Source of the DNA: an uncultured Collinsella sp.
GTDB taxonomy: Bacteria > Actinomycetota > Coriobacteriia > Coriobacteriales > Coriobacteriaceae
Assembly (NCBI GenBank): GCA_902464485.1
Contig: CABQJJ010000084.1
Span: 1-7,312, forward strand
Length of the DNA: 7,312 bases
Direction of reading: 5' to 3'
Positions 1 to 5,644 of the stretch are shown one piece after another; within the stretch, counting starts at the first letter, position 1; every line of letters starts with the position of its first letter. The position numbers and the translations under genes were made by a program. The notes beneath the pieces are model-generated. The model worked only from the letters and a program-made list of their open reading frames with translations. It was not told the origin of the DNA and searched no databases.

Positions 1-1
1 C

Positions 2-55
2 CGTCCAAACAGCCGCCTGGACAAGGTGCGCCATATGTTTCAGAAGGTAATGTAA
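2..55 (+). CDS. Possible C-terminal tail of an upstream gene (partial)
   Basis: The second forward frame is open from the window edge and encodes 17 residues, RPNSRLDKVRHMFQKVM, before TAA at 53-55. A hairpin begins right at this stop (54-77), which would suit a gene end. The tail is basic and amphipathic like many C-termini, but 17 residues are too few to assign a family. Frame 1 is also open from base 1 to 300, so frame alone does not settle this. It could equally be non-coding flank next to the broken restriction gene that follows. Confidence 0.2.
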   Translation, partial: RPNSRLDKVRHMFQKVM

Positions 56-77
56 CGTCTTGCGCAATGCAAGCGTT
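54..77. other. Small hairpin between the two gene fragments
   Basis: The arms AACG-t-CTTGC and GCAAG-CGTT surround the loop GCAAT, giving nine pairs with one bulged T. It starts at the stop codon of the possible upstream fragment. No T-run follows on either strand, so it is not a standard intrinsic terminator. Bases 56-109 are visibly more AT-rich than the coding sequence that starts around 110, so the hairpin sits in a composition break. Confidence 0.35.
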
Positions 78-118
78 CATTGCTGGCTATTGCGAAATAT
101 CATTGATAAAATCACGAG

Positions 119-898
119 GTGTTCGAGTCCACGTTCGACCCCGGCTACTGCGACGCGGACATCCCCTCCGCTCCCGGCGTCGAGCGCCTGAACGTGCTGA
201 TATTCGGCCTCAAGAACTCGACGCTCATCCCGTACGTGCTCTACGTTCGCAAGAACGCGGAGTCTTCGGGCGAGGAATCCGAGGTCTTCGCCCTGCTTGA
301 GAGCTACATCGTCCGCCGAACGCTGGTTCAGGCGACCACGAAGAACTACAACAGGCTGTTCACCTCGCTGATCCTGAACGAGGTGAAGGACGCGGAGACG
401 CTGAGGAAGGCTCTTGAAGCCAACGAAGAGGCGACGACGTACATGCCCGGCGATGACGAGGTTCGAAGGGCGTTCGAGGAATCGTGTCTGTACAACCTTC
501 AGTCCAAGGGCGTTCTCTATCTGCTGGAAAGCGCCATTCGCCCAGACATGAGCAGCACGGCCCTGCTCGGGTTCAACCAGTACACCCTCGAACACATGAT
601 GCCCAAGAAGTGGCGCAACAAATGGGGAGCCCTCGACGATGAGGCTGCCACGCGAAGGGACAGGAAGCTCCTCACGCTCGGCAACCTCGCCATCATCACG
701 CATTCCCTTAACGCCTCCATCCGCGATGCCGATTGGCCCACCAAGAAGCAGGGAAAGGGATACAAGGACGGTCTTGCCCTCTGCGCCGCCGGCCTTGCGA
801 CCATGGCCGGCGCCCTGGAGAAGGAGTCTTGGGACGAGGGCGATATCGCCGATCGCGCCGAATGGCTTGCGGACAAGGCGTTGGAGGTCTGGCGTTAA
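119..898 (+). pseudogene. 5'-truncated GmrSD-type (DUF262/DUF1524) restriction protein, C-terminal half
   Basis: GmrSD-family proteins are modification-dependent restriction enzymes, defending against phage DNA with modified bases. They pair an N-terminal DUF262 NTPase/ParB-like domain with a C-terminal DUF1524 His-Me-finger nuclease. This 259-residue reading frame holds only the C-terminal part. Residues 60-86 (LESYIVRRTLVQATTKNYNR, then LFTSLI) match the helical linker typical of the family. The nuclease core is YTLEHMMPKKW at 155-165 (H159 the likely catalytic histidine), followed by LGNLAIITHSLN at 187-198 and a lysine pair at 209-210, so the catalytic half looks intact. The DUF262 half (several hundred residues) is absent: in frame, TGA-TAA stops lie at 104-109, the only start is GTG at 119, and no ribosome binding site precedes it. 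I read it as a remnant. Its stop lies 3 bp from the stop of the convergent ribbon-helix-helix gene. A stand-alone expressed DUF1524 protein is possible but less likely. Confidence 0.75.
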
Positions 899-901
899 AC
901 C

Positions 902-1327
902 TTACATGCGCCCCATCTCGAAGATGCTTGCGGTGTCGGAGCCCGCATCCATGACGGATGTTGTCGGCTCTTCCAAATGCGAGGTTTGCGGTGGCGCTTC
1001 CGTCACTGGTGCCTCAACCCCCTCGCCGAGCGCCAGGAAGAACCTCATCACGAGCTCGATCCTCTGCTGCAGGGACTCGCTCAGCTCGCCGTAGGAGGCC
1101 GCCAGCCGGACCTCCTTGGCCAACTCCGTCATCGTGTCCTTCAGCGCCTTCTGAACGCTCACAGAGGGCTTCACCTCGACCTTGGTATCGGTCAGCTTGG
1201 CGATGATGTAGTCCTGCCTGCTCATGCCGCTCCAAGCTGCCATCTCGCATATGAGCTTGTGCTCCTCGGGCGTACAGCGGAACGCCATCGTCTTGCTGCG
1301 CTTGCGGGCGCTGTTCTCGCACGGCAT
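902..1327 (-). CDS. Ribbon-helix-helix protein, MobC-like mobilization accessory
   Basis: This 141-residue protein has the layout of small mobilization proteins found on Gram-positive integrative elements. A basic start (RKRSK, 9-13) leads into a beta strand KTMAFRCT (12-19), helix TPEEHKLICEMAAWSG (19-34) and helix MSRQDYIIAKL (35-45), the ribbon-helix-helix DNA-binding unit. A long helical region (58-101) follows, then a Pro/Thr/Glu-rich, probably disordered tail. Relatives are annotated as relaxosome proteins that bind oriT with a relaxase, but no relaxase is visible here, so the transfer role is inferred from family resemblance. It could instead be a local transcription regulator. The ATG lies 5 nt after the integrase stop. 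The GAGGGGG that serves as ribosome binding site is the integrase gene's own last codons, 8 nt before the ATG, implying translational coupling in one xis-int-rhh operon. Confidence 0.6.
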   Translation of the reverse strand: MPCENSARKRSKTMAFRCTPEEHKLICEMAAWSGMSRQDYIIAKLTDTKVEVKPSVSVQKALKDTMTELAKEVRLAASYGELSESLQQRIELVMRFFLALGEGVEAPVTEAPPQTSHLEEPTTSVMDAGSDTASIFEMGRM

Positions 1328-1332
1328 CCTTC

Positions 1333-2403
1333 TTACCCCCTCGCCCCGTCGAGCGCGGCGGCCATCTCGTCCTGCTTCGTGGGGAACAGGTGCGCGTAGC
1401 GGTAGGTGATGTCAACCGCCTCGTGGCCCATGCGCTCGGCGATGGCAAGCGCGGAGAACCCCATCTCGATCAGCAGGCTCACATGGCTGTGGCGTATGTC
1501 GTGTATGCGGATGCGCTTCACGCCAGACGCCTTGCACCCGCGCTCCATCTCATGGGCCAGGAAGTGCTTGGTCACGGCGAACAGGCGCTCGTCGGGGGCG
1601 ACGTCGTCGCGCATCTCGATGAAGTCCGCCATCTCGTCGCGCAGGAAGGCGGGCATGACGATCGTGCGCACCGACTTGGGCGTCTTGGGGTCGGTCACGG
1701 TGTCCATGCCGTGGAGGCTCTGGTACGACTTGTTGATGCGCAGCCGCGAGCTCTCCAGCATGAAGTCGGACGGCGTGAGCGCCAGGAGCTCGCCGCAGCG
1801 GATGCCCGTCCAGTAGAGCAGCTCGAAGGCGTGGAACGAGAGAGGCTTGTCCATGATGGCCTCGCTGAACCTCAGGTACTCGTCCTTGGTCCAGAACTGC
1901 ATCTCGCCGCCCTTCTTCGACCCTATCTTGTCGACCCTGCGCACCGGGTTGTCGGTGAGGCCGTAGTAGCGCTCGGCGTGGTTGAAGATGGCGTTGAGCT
2001 GGTTGTTCACCGTGCGCAGGTACGTCGGCGCCCAGGGCTTCCCGTCGGCGTCCCGGTGCTCGGTGAGCTCGTTTTGCCACCTGATGACGTCGATCGGCCT
2101 CACGTCGCACATGCGCATGTCCCCGAAGAACGGCACGAGCTTGTCGTTGATGATGTACTCCTTGGTGATCCACGTGTGCTCGCGTATGCGCGGCTTCACC
2201 TCGGAGGCGTACACCTCGACGAACTCGGAGAACGTCATGTCCATGGCCCCGCCGTTAAGGCTCTTGAACTGGCTCTCCCACACTGCGGCCTCCACCTCGG
2301 AGGAGAAGCCGCGCTTCGTCTTGTGGCGCTTCGAGCCGCGGGCGTCGCGGTAGTAGCACTGCACGTAGAACGTGCCGTTGTTGTCATCCTTGTACACGGG
2401 CAT
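1333..2403 (-). CDS. int: Tyrosine recombinase (site-specific integrase)
   Basis: Catalyses integration and, with excisionase, excision of a mobile element by strand exchange between att sites. The 356 residues are normal length for Tn916/temperate-phage-type integrases. Residues 1-50 resemble the AP2-like arm-DNA-binding domain (GTFYVQCYYRD, KTKRGF). Residues about 56-150 are the SAM-like core-binding domain, and about 170-350 the catalytic domain. All expected active-site residues are visible: R202 (TGIRCGE), K240 or K243 (PKTPKS), H301 and R304 (HDIRHSH), H327 (GHE) and nucleophile Y336 (YRYAHL). The gene therefore looks functional. Its ATG follows the xis stop after one base (TGA-C-ATG), with GGAGGT 8 nt upstream inside the xis 3' end, so translation is probably coupled. 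The presence of an arm-binding domain predicts short repeated arm sites near the att site; see the repeat cluster at 3250-3687. Confidence 0.93.
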   Translation of the reverse strand: MPVYKDDNNGTFYVQCYYRDARGSKRHKTKRGFSSEVEAAVWESQFKSLNGGAMDMTFSEFVEVYASEVKPRIREHTWITKEYIINDKLVPFFGDMRMCDVRPIDVIRWQNELTEHRDADGKPWAPTYLRTVNNQLNAIFNHAERYYGLTDNPVRRVDKIGSKKGGEMQFWTKDEYLRFSEAIMDKPLSFHAFELLYWTGIRCGELLALTPSDFMLESSRLRINKSYQSLHGMDTVTDPKTPKSVRTIVMPAFLRDEMADFIEMRDDVAPDERLFAVTKHFLAHEMERGCKASGVKRIRIHDIRHSHVSLLIEMGFSALAIAERMGHEAVDITYRYAHLFPTKQDEMAAALDGARG

Positions 2404-2404
2404 G

Positions 2405-2608
2405 TCAGTCCACCTCCGGGAAGTACAGTGCGTCGAAGACGTCGCTTCGGACGCGCCCGCGGATAACCACGCGCCCGCGCGCCTCCTGCTCGGCGTTTAT
2501 CCTCCTGATCACCTCGTAGGCGCTGCCTTTCTTGATCCTCAGCAGCTCCGCGACCTCGTCGGCGTCTAGCATGTGAGGCCTCGGCGTCTTCGCCACCTTC
2601 TCGTCCAT
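2405..2608 (-). CDS. xis: Excisionase-like small helix-turn-helix protein
   Basis: This 67-residue protein has a winged-helix/MerR-like fold of the excisionase type. LDADEVAELLRIKKGSAYEVIRRIN (14-38) is the helix-turn-helix, and VVIRGRVRSDVFDALYFP (47-64) is the wing and C-terminal strand typical of proteins encoded directly before integrases in Gram-positive elements. Such proteins bend DNA at att sites to direct the integrase toward excision, and some also act as regulators. I chose ATG at 2608 because GGAGGAG (2611-2617) lies just ahead of it. A TTG five codons upstream has that same ribosome binding site inside its reading frame and is unlikely. The gene is first in the xis-int-rhh operon and would be expressed from the TTGACA promoter at 2655-2683 under control of the divergent repressor. 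Confidence 0.8.
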   Translation of the reverse strand: MDEKVAKTPRPHMLDADEVAELLRIKKGSAYEVIRRINAEQEARGRVVIRGRVRSDVFDALYFPEVD

Positions 2609-2627
2609 GGCTCCTCCAATCAACAGC

Positions 2628-2641
2628 GTACGTATATGTAC
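2628..2641. promoter_or_regulatory. Operator O1, GTAC-N6-GTAC
   Basis: GTACGTATATGTAC is a near-perfect inverted repeat (only the fifth and tenth bases break symmetry), preceded by C and followed by G like O3. It lies about 8-21 nt downstream of the predicted xis-int transcription start, where a bound protein would block elongation. The likely ligand is the divergent repressor, by position only. Confidence 0.65.
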
Positions 2642-2642
2642 G

Positions 2643-2663
2643 GTTTACAGATTGAGAGTAAAC
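2643..2663. repeat. Inverted repeat GTTTAC-N9-GTAAAC at the xis-int promoter
   Basis: GTTTAC (2643-2648) and GTAAAC (2658-2663) form a second, different palindrome. It covers the candidate -10 box and start point of the xis-int transcript and lies between O1 and O2. It could bind a second regulator such as Xis or the ribbon-helix-helix protein, or it may be chance. Confidence 0.35.
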
Positions 2664-2683
2664 GTACGCATCCGTACTGTCAA
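2655..2683 (-). promoter_or_regulatory. Promoter of the xis-int-rhh operon
   Basis: On the minus strand a perfect -35 TTGACA (2683-2678) is followed after 17 bp by TACTCT (2660-2655), a weak -10. The predicted start is near 2648, about 40 nt before the xis ATG. Operator O2 fills the spacer almost exactly, so repressor binding should exclude RNA polymerase. Confidence 0.6.
2664..2677. promoter_or_regulatory. Operator O2, GTAC-N6-GTAC
   Basis: GTACGCATCCGTAC is an inverted repeat with 4-bp perfect outer arms, preceded by C as in O1 and O3. It occupies the -35/-10 spacer of the xis-int promoter (spacer 2661-2677). Its centre lies 36 bp from that of O1 and 29 bp from that of O3. Confidence 0.65.
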
Positions 2684-2688
2684 TAGAA

Positions 2689-2717
2689 TTGCGTACATTT
2701 GCGTACGCTGATAAGAT
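2689..2717 (+). promoter_or_regulatory. Promoter of the repressor gene
   Basis: TTGCGT (2689-2694), a 17-bp spacer and TAAGAT (2712-2717) form a moderate sigma-70-type promoter. Operator O3 sits in the spacer, predicting autoregulation. The expected start is near 2724, where a GTACGTA half-site also lies. Confidence 0.5.
2693..2706. promoter_or_regulatory. Operator O3, GTAC-N6-GTAC
   Basis: GTACATTTGCGTAC has perfect outer arms, flanked by C and G as in O1. It lies inside the spacer of the repressor promoter, mirroring the position of O2 in the xis-int promoter. Together the three sites fit a bistable lysogeny-style switch. Confidence 0.65.
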
Positions 2718-2748
2718 GTGCGGGTACGTAATTCCAGGAGGAGGGCGC

Positions 2749-3162
2749 ATGTCCGTAGGCGAGAACATAAGGCGGTACCGCAAGTTGCGCGGCATGACGC
2801 AGGCGCAGCTCGCCGAGGCGGTCGGTCTGACCGAGGGGGCCGTGCGCCATTACGAGAGCGGCATCCGCGCCGTCAAGCCCGAGCTGCTCGAGTCCATCTC
2901 CGCCGCGCTCGGCGTTTCCGTCAACGCCCTCAAGGATTACGGCGTCGAGACCGCGGGCGACCTCATGTCGCTGCTCGTGCGGCTCGAGGACTCCTTCGGC
3001 ATCGTTCCCGCAGCCGACGGCTCGGGCCTCTCCCTGAACCCCAAGGCGCCGCACGCTCCCAAAGCCGCGATGGCGATCGAGCTGTGGGCCGAGAAGCGCG
3101 CGCAGCTCGAGAACGGCGAGATCGACGCCGACGAATACGAGGGCTGGAAAGCCTCGCTGTAG
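2749..3162 (+). CDS. Cro/C1 (XRE) family repressor of the mobile element
   Basis: This 137-residue DNA-binding protein probably keeps the element silent by repressing the xis-int operon. Residues 5-62 are a classic HTH_3 domain: helix IRRYRKLRG, then MTQAQLAEAVGLTEGAVRHY (16-35) as the helix-turn-helix proper. Residues 100-137 end in a helical tail (ELWAEKRAQLENGEIDADEY, then EGWKASL) of a kind often seen in Gram-positive XRE regulators. There is no S24 peptidase domain and no ImmA-type protease gene beside it, so the induction route is not the LexA-like one, at least not from this window. I chose ATG at 2749 because AGGAGGAGGG precedes it at good spacing. An in-frame TTG at 2689 overlaps the promoter -35 and is rejected. 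The gene is divergent from xis and shares the operator-rich 140-bp intergenic region. Confidence 0.88.
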   Translation: MSVGENIRRYRKLRGMTQAQLAEAVGLTEGAVRHYESGIRAVKPELLESISAALGVSVNALKDYGVETAGDLMSLLVRLEDSFGIVPAADGSGLSLNPKAPHAPKAAMAIELWAEKRAQLENGEIDADEYEGWKASL

Positions 3163-3197
3163 CGGCTCCCCGCATTTCGCAACCAGCGCAACCGAAT

Positions 3198-3252
3198 CAG
3201 GACGCCAGGCTAGGCGGTGAGCTCCGCCCGCTCCTGCGTCTGCTGAGTTTTT
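3198..3252 (+). terminator. Terminator-like hairpin after the repressor gene
   Basis: A long interrupted stem pairs CAG-GACG-CAGG-GGCGG (3198-3217) with CCGCC-CCTG-CGTC-CTG (3224-3245) around a TGAGCT loop. The run TTTTT (3248-3252) follows within a few bases. It lies 35 nt beyond the repressor stop and would end that transcript. Bulges in the stem make it weaker than the guaA terminator. Confidence 0.5.
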
Positions 3253-3687
3253 ACTCCCCATTGCATGTCAAGGCATTTTCGGCGCTCCTGGGGAGTAAAT
3301 GACGCGGTGGCTTATATGACGGCACGCGACAGCACGCCGCGGCATTTCCCCTGATTACTCCCGTTTTCCTTGAGACGGTGAGATTCTTTACTCCCCATTA
3401 ACGACCTGGGGAAACGCCGTGCGGAGACCGCCGAAAAGCCTATTGAGTTCGATTTGAGTTTCACGGGCCCCGAAACGGCCTCGTTTCGTCCTCGGGGACA
3501 AAAACCGCGCGTCTACTCATTTGGGATGAATCCTTACTCCCATTCCTCCGAATACCGCCCAGTGCTTTGCCGTCTTGAAATACGGGGAGTAAATGGCGAA
3601 ATCGCAGGTGAAAGGGAGTAAATAGGCAAAGAAAAAGCCTCCGTTCCAACATGGGAGCGGAGGCTAGATTATCGTATTTACTCACCG
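3250..3687. repeat. Cluster of GGGAGTAAA motifs in both orientations
   Basis: The motif TTTACTCCCC or its complement recurs across 438 bp. As TTTACTCCCC it is at 3250-3259 and 3387-3396 (identical for 13 bp, TTTACTCCCCATT). As GGGGAGTAAAT it is at 3290-3300 and 3584-3594. One-mismatch or shorter forms are GGGAGTAAAT at 3614-3623, ATTACTCCCG at 3354-3363, TTACTCCCATT at 3534-3544 and ATTTACTCACC at 3677-3687. Gaps between copies are irregular (about 30-150 bp), so this is not a CRISPR or a tandem array. Copies 3250 and 3290 form an inverted pair. The guaA stop region contains TGGGAGTAG, a partial match. Candidate roles are integrase arm-binding sites or remnants of repeated insertion; neither is shown. 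Confidence 0.7.
3627..3665 (-). terminator. Rho-independent terminator of guaA
   Basis: Read on the minus strand, AGCCTCCGCTCC pairs with GGAACGGAGGCT (12 pairs with one G-U) around a short loop, followed immediately by TTTTTCTTTG. This is a textbook intrinsic terminator, 115 nt beyond the guaA stop. On the plus strand no T-run follows, so it acts in the guaA direction. Confidence 0.88.
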
Positions 3688-3779
3688 CCGTCGCCGGTGG
3701 CTTTGCCATGACTGTCGTACGAAACGAAACTCAGCGGCACAGTGTGGCACTCAAAATAGCAGGTCAGAGCCCTATCGGC

Positions 3780-5378
3780 CTACTCCCACTCAATCGTCGC
3801 GGGCGGCTTGGACGTGATGTCGTAGCACACGCGGTTGGCGCCGGGAACCTCGGCCACGATGCGGCCGGAGATGCGGGCCAGGACGTCGTAGGGCAGCTTG
3901 GCCCAGTCGGCGGTCATGGCATCGCTGGACTCGACGGCACGCAGGATAATTGGGCGCTGGTAGGTGCGCTCGTCGCCCATAACGCCGACGGACTTAATGT
4001 CGGGCAGGACGGCGAAATACTGCCAGCAGCTATGCTCGGAGTTGCGCTCGCCGGTCTGCTCAAACAGACGCTGGTTGTAGGCATCGAGCTCCTCGCGCAC
4101 GATAGCGTCGGCGTTCTTGAGGATCTCGAGCTTCTCCTTGTCGACCGCACCAATGATGCGGATGGCAAGACCCGGGCCCGGGAAAGGCTGGCGGAACACG
4201 ATGTTACCCGGCAGGCCCAGCGCCAGACCAAGCGCACGGACCTCGTCCTTAAAGAAGTGGTCGAGCGGCTCGATGAGGTCGAAGTGCACGCCCTCGGGGA
4301 ACGGGATCAGGTTGTGGTGGCTCTTGATGGTGGCCGTCTTGCCGCCCGTCTTGCGCGCGCCGGACTCGATGATGTCGGGGTAGATGGTGCCCTGAGCCAG
4401 GTACTTGACCGGCTTGCCGTCGCACTCGAGCTGCTGGGCGACCGCGAAGAACTCTTTCCAGAACTGCGTGCCGATGATGCGACGCTTCTCCTCGGGCTCG
4501 GTCACGCCGGCCAGAAGCTCGGCATAACAGTCCTCGGCGTGGACGTGGATAAAGTCGACGTCAAACTGCTTGGTGAAGACCTCCTCCACCTGCTCGGGCT
4601 CGCCCTTGCGCAGCAGGCCGTGGTTGATGAACACGCAGGTCATCTGCTTGCCCACGGCGCGAGCGCCCAGCGCAGCCACGACGGAGGAGTCAACGCCACC
4701 GGACAGGGCCAGAATCACGCGGTCGTCGCCGACCTTCTCGCGGAACTCGGCCGTCATGGTCTCGACCAGGTTGTCCATGCTCCAGTTGGGCTCCAGGCCG
4801 CAGATCTCAAACAGGAAGTTGCTCAGCAGCTGCTGACCGTACTCGGAATGCTTGACCTCGGGGTGGAACTGCGTGGTGAAGATCTTGCGCTCGACGCATT
4901 CCATGGCGGCAACCGGGCACACGTCGGTGCTGGCGGTAACGGTAAAGCCCTCGGGCACCTCGGACACGGCGTCGCGGTGGCTCATCCACACGGTCTGCTC
5001 CATGGGCGTGGAGTTGAAGAGCTTGGCGCCGGCCGTACGCGTGATGGTGGCGCGGCCGTACTCGCCCACCTCGGAGTGGCCGACCTTGCCGCCGAGCGTC
5101 ACGGCCGTGATCTGATGGCCGTAGCAAAAGCCCAGGACGGGAAGGCCAAGGTCAAAGATGGCGGGATCGATGGACGGAGCGTCCTCGGCGTACACGGAGG
5201 CCGGGCCGCCAGAAAGGATGAGCGCAGAGGCGTTCATCTCGCGAATCTCATCGGCCGAGATATCGCAGGGAACGATCTCGGAATACACGTTGAGGTCGCG
5301 AACGCGACGGGCAATGAGCTGACCGTACTGCGCACCAAAGTCGAGTACGAGGACCTTTGCGGAAGCCTTTTGATCCAT
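3780..5378 (-). CDS. guaA: GMP synthase (glutamine-hydrolysing)
   Basis: Converts XMP to GMP using glutamine and ATP, the last step of guanine nucleotide synthesis in the cytoplasm. The protein has 532 residues (E. coli GuaA has 525) and the full domain order. The class I glutamine amidotransferase (about 8-200) has nucleophile C85 (GFCYGHQ), with H172 and E174 in QFHPE. The ATP pyrophosphatase domain begins with the P-loop LSGGVDSS (225-232), and the C-terminal dimerisation domain carries FRQPFPGPGLAIRI and ends TIEWE. ATG at 5378 is chosen because AGGAGG lies 7 nt upstream; a longer frame starting 12 codons earlier has no such site. A GC-rich hairpin precedes the ribosome binding site. It is single-gene, divergent from the asparaginase gene, with its own terminator. 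Its 3' end is a recognised insertion hotspot for genomic islands, and here the coding end is intact. Confidence 0.97.
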   Translation of the reverse strand: MDQKASAKVLVLDFGAQYGQLIARRVRDLNVYSEIVPCDISADEIREMNASALILSGGPASVYAEDAPSIDPAIFDLGLPVLGFCYGHQITAVTLGGKVGHSEVGEYGRATITRTAGAKLFNSTPMEQTVWMSHRDAVSEVPEGFTVTASTDVCPVAAMECVERKIFTTQFHPEVKHSEYGQQLLSNFLFEICGLEPNWSMDNLVETMTAEFREKVGDDRVILALSGGVDSSVVAALGARAVGKQMTCVFINHGLLRKGEPEQVEEVFTKQFDVDFIHVHAEDCYAELLAGVTEPEEKRRIIGTQFWKEFFAVAQQLECDGKPVKYLAQGTIYPDIIESGARKTGGKTATIKSHHNLIPFPEGVHFDLIEPLDHFFKDEVRALGLALGLPGNIVFRQPFPGPGLAIRIIGAVDKEKLEILKNADAIVREELDAYNQRLFEQTGERNSEHSCWQYFAVLPDIKSVGVMGDERTYQRPIILRAVESSDAMTADWAKLPYDVLARISGRIVAEVPGANRVCYDITSKPPATIEWE

Positions 5379-5540
5379 GGTTTCCCCTCCTGTTGGCGGG
5401 GAGCCGGTGCCCACCCGCGTGAATGAACGAAAATAACTTTCATAGTGTACACGTTATATGGGGTTTCTCGTCCCTCGCAGCCATCAGCGCACGGCAAACG
5501 CACGACCTGGGCCCTATTTGACGGCGATTGAAGTGTTACC

Positions 5541-5567
5541 AAACGTTACAGATGATGTAATACGTTT
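5541..5567. promoter_or_regulatory. Palindrome in the guaA-asparaginase intergenic region
   Basis: TTACA-N5-TGTAA (5546-5560) is a perfect inverted repeat, flanked by AAACG (5541-5545) and CGTTT (5563-5567), which are also complementary with one extra base in the right half. It abuts the candidate -35 box of the asparaginase promoter at 5566, a position suited to an operator or activator site. It is some 160 bp from the guaA start. The regulator is unknown. Confidence 0.5.
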
Positions 5568-5593
5568 GAACATTGGACGCCCTGTGCCACAAT
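5566..5593 (+). promoter_or_regulatory. Candidate promoter of the asparaginase gene
   Basis: TTGAAC (5566-5571) and CACAAT (5588-5593) are spaced by 16 bp, each matching four of six consensus bases. The transcript would start near 5600, about 45 nt before the ATG, whose ribosome binding site is TAGGA at 5632-5636. Confidence 0.4.
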
Positions 5594-5644
5594 ACTGCCG
5601 AACGACTCCGCCTCTGCGGCGGCAAATACGATAGGAATACCAGC

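Larger units (their letters stand above)
3163..3779. other. Gene-free interval between the element repressor and guaA
   Basis: These 617 bases hold no reading frame I can support. Besides the repressor terminator, the GGGAGTAAA cluster and the guaA terminator there are two inverted repeats. CGGCATTTCCCC (3340-3351) faces GGGGAAACGCCG (3408-3419) with 11 of 12 pairs. CGAAACG (3471-3477) faces CGTTTCG (3482-3488) around a GCCT loop, with outer CCC/GGG blocks nearby. The join between mobile element and chromosome most likely lies here, left of the guaA terminator. Confidence 0.6.

Noticed and set aside
1390..2466. A 358-codon plus-strand open frame opposite int
   Set aside because: It is a shadow of the integrase, which has the complete catalytic set. 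The antisense product resembles no protein and has no ribosome binding site.
2609..2623. TTG start adding five codons to xis
   Set aside because: The extended region is itself the ribosome binding site GGAGGAG for the ATG at 2608.
3593..3625. A 10-codon frame (MAKSQVKGSK) preceded by GGGGAG, as a leader peptide
   Set aside because: Both its apparent ribosome binding site and its end are simply copies of the GGGAGTAAAT repeat, and no regulated gene follows on that strand.
3250..3687. CRISPR array
   Set aside because: Repeats are about 10 bp, in both orientations and irregularly spaced, with no spacer-repeat periodicity and no cas genes.
3461..3709. An 82-codon minus-strand open frame in the guaA downstream region
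   Set aside because: It reads through the guaA terminator hairpin, has no ribosome binding site and matches no family.
1..3800. tRNA gene as attachment site
   Set aside because: No tRNA-like cloverleaf or T-loop consensus was seen on either strand, so a tRNA-based att site is not supported in this window.
3651..5426. A 591-codon plus-strand open frame opposite guaA
   Set aside because: It is antisense to guaA in a GC-rich genome where the complementary strand is often open. Its composition (repeats of His/Val/Leu/Asp/Gly) is that of a shadow frame, and guaA has all its catalytic motifs.
5379..5572. Purine riboswitch upstream of guaA
   Set aside because: I looked for the conserved three-way junction with its loop-loop sequences in the guaA leader and saw only a GC-rich hairpin beside the ribosome binding site.
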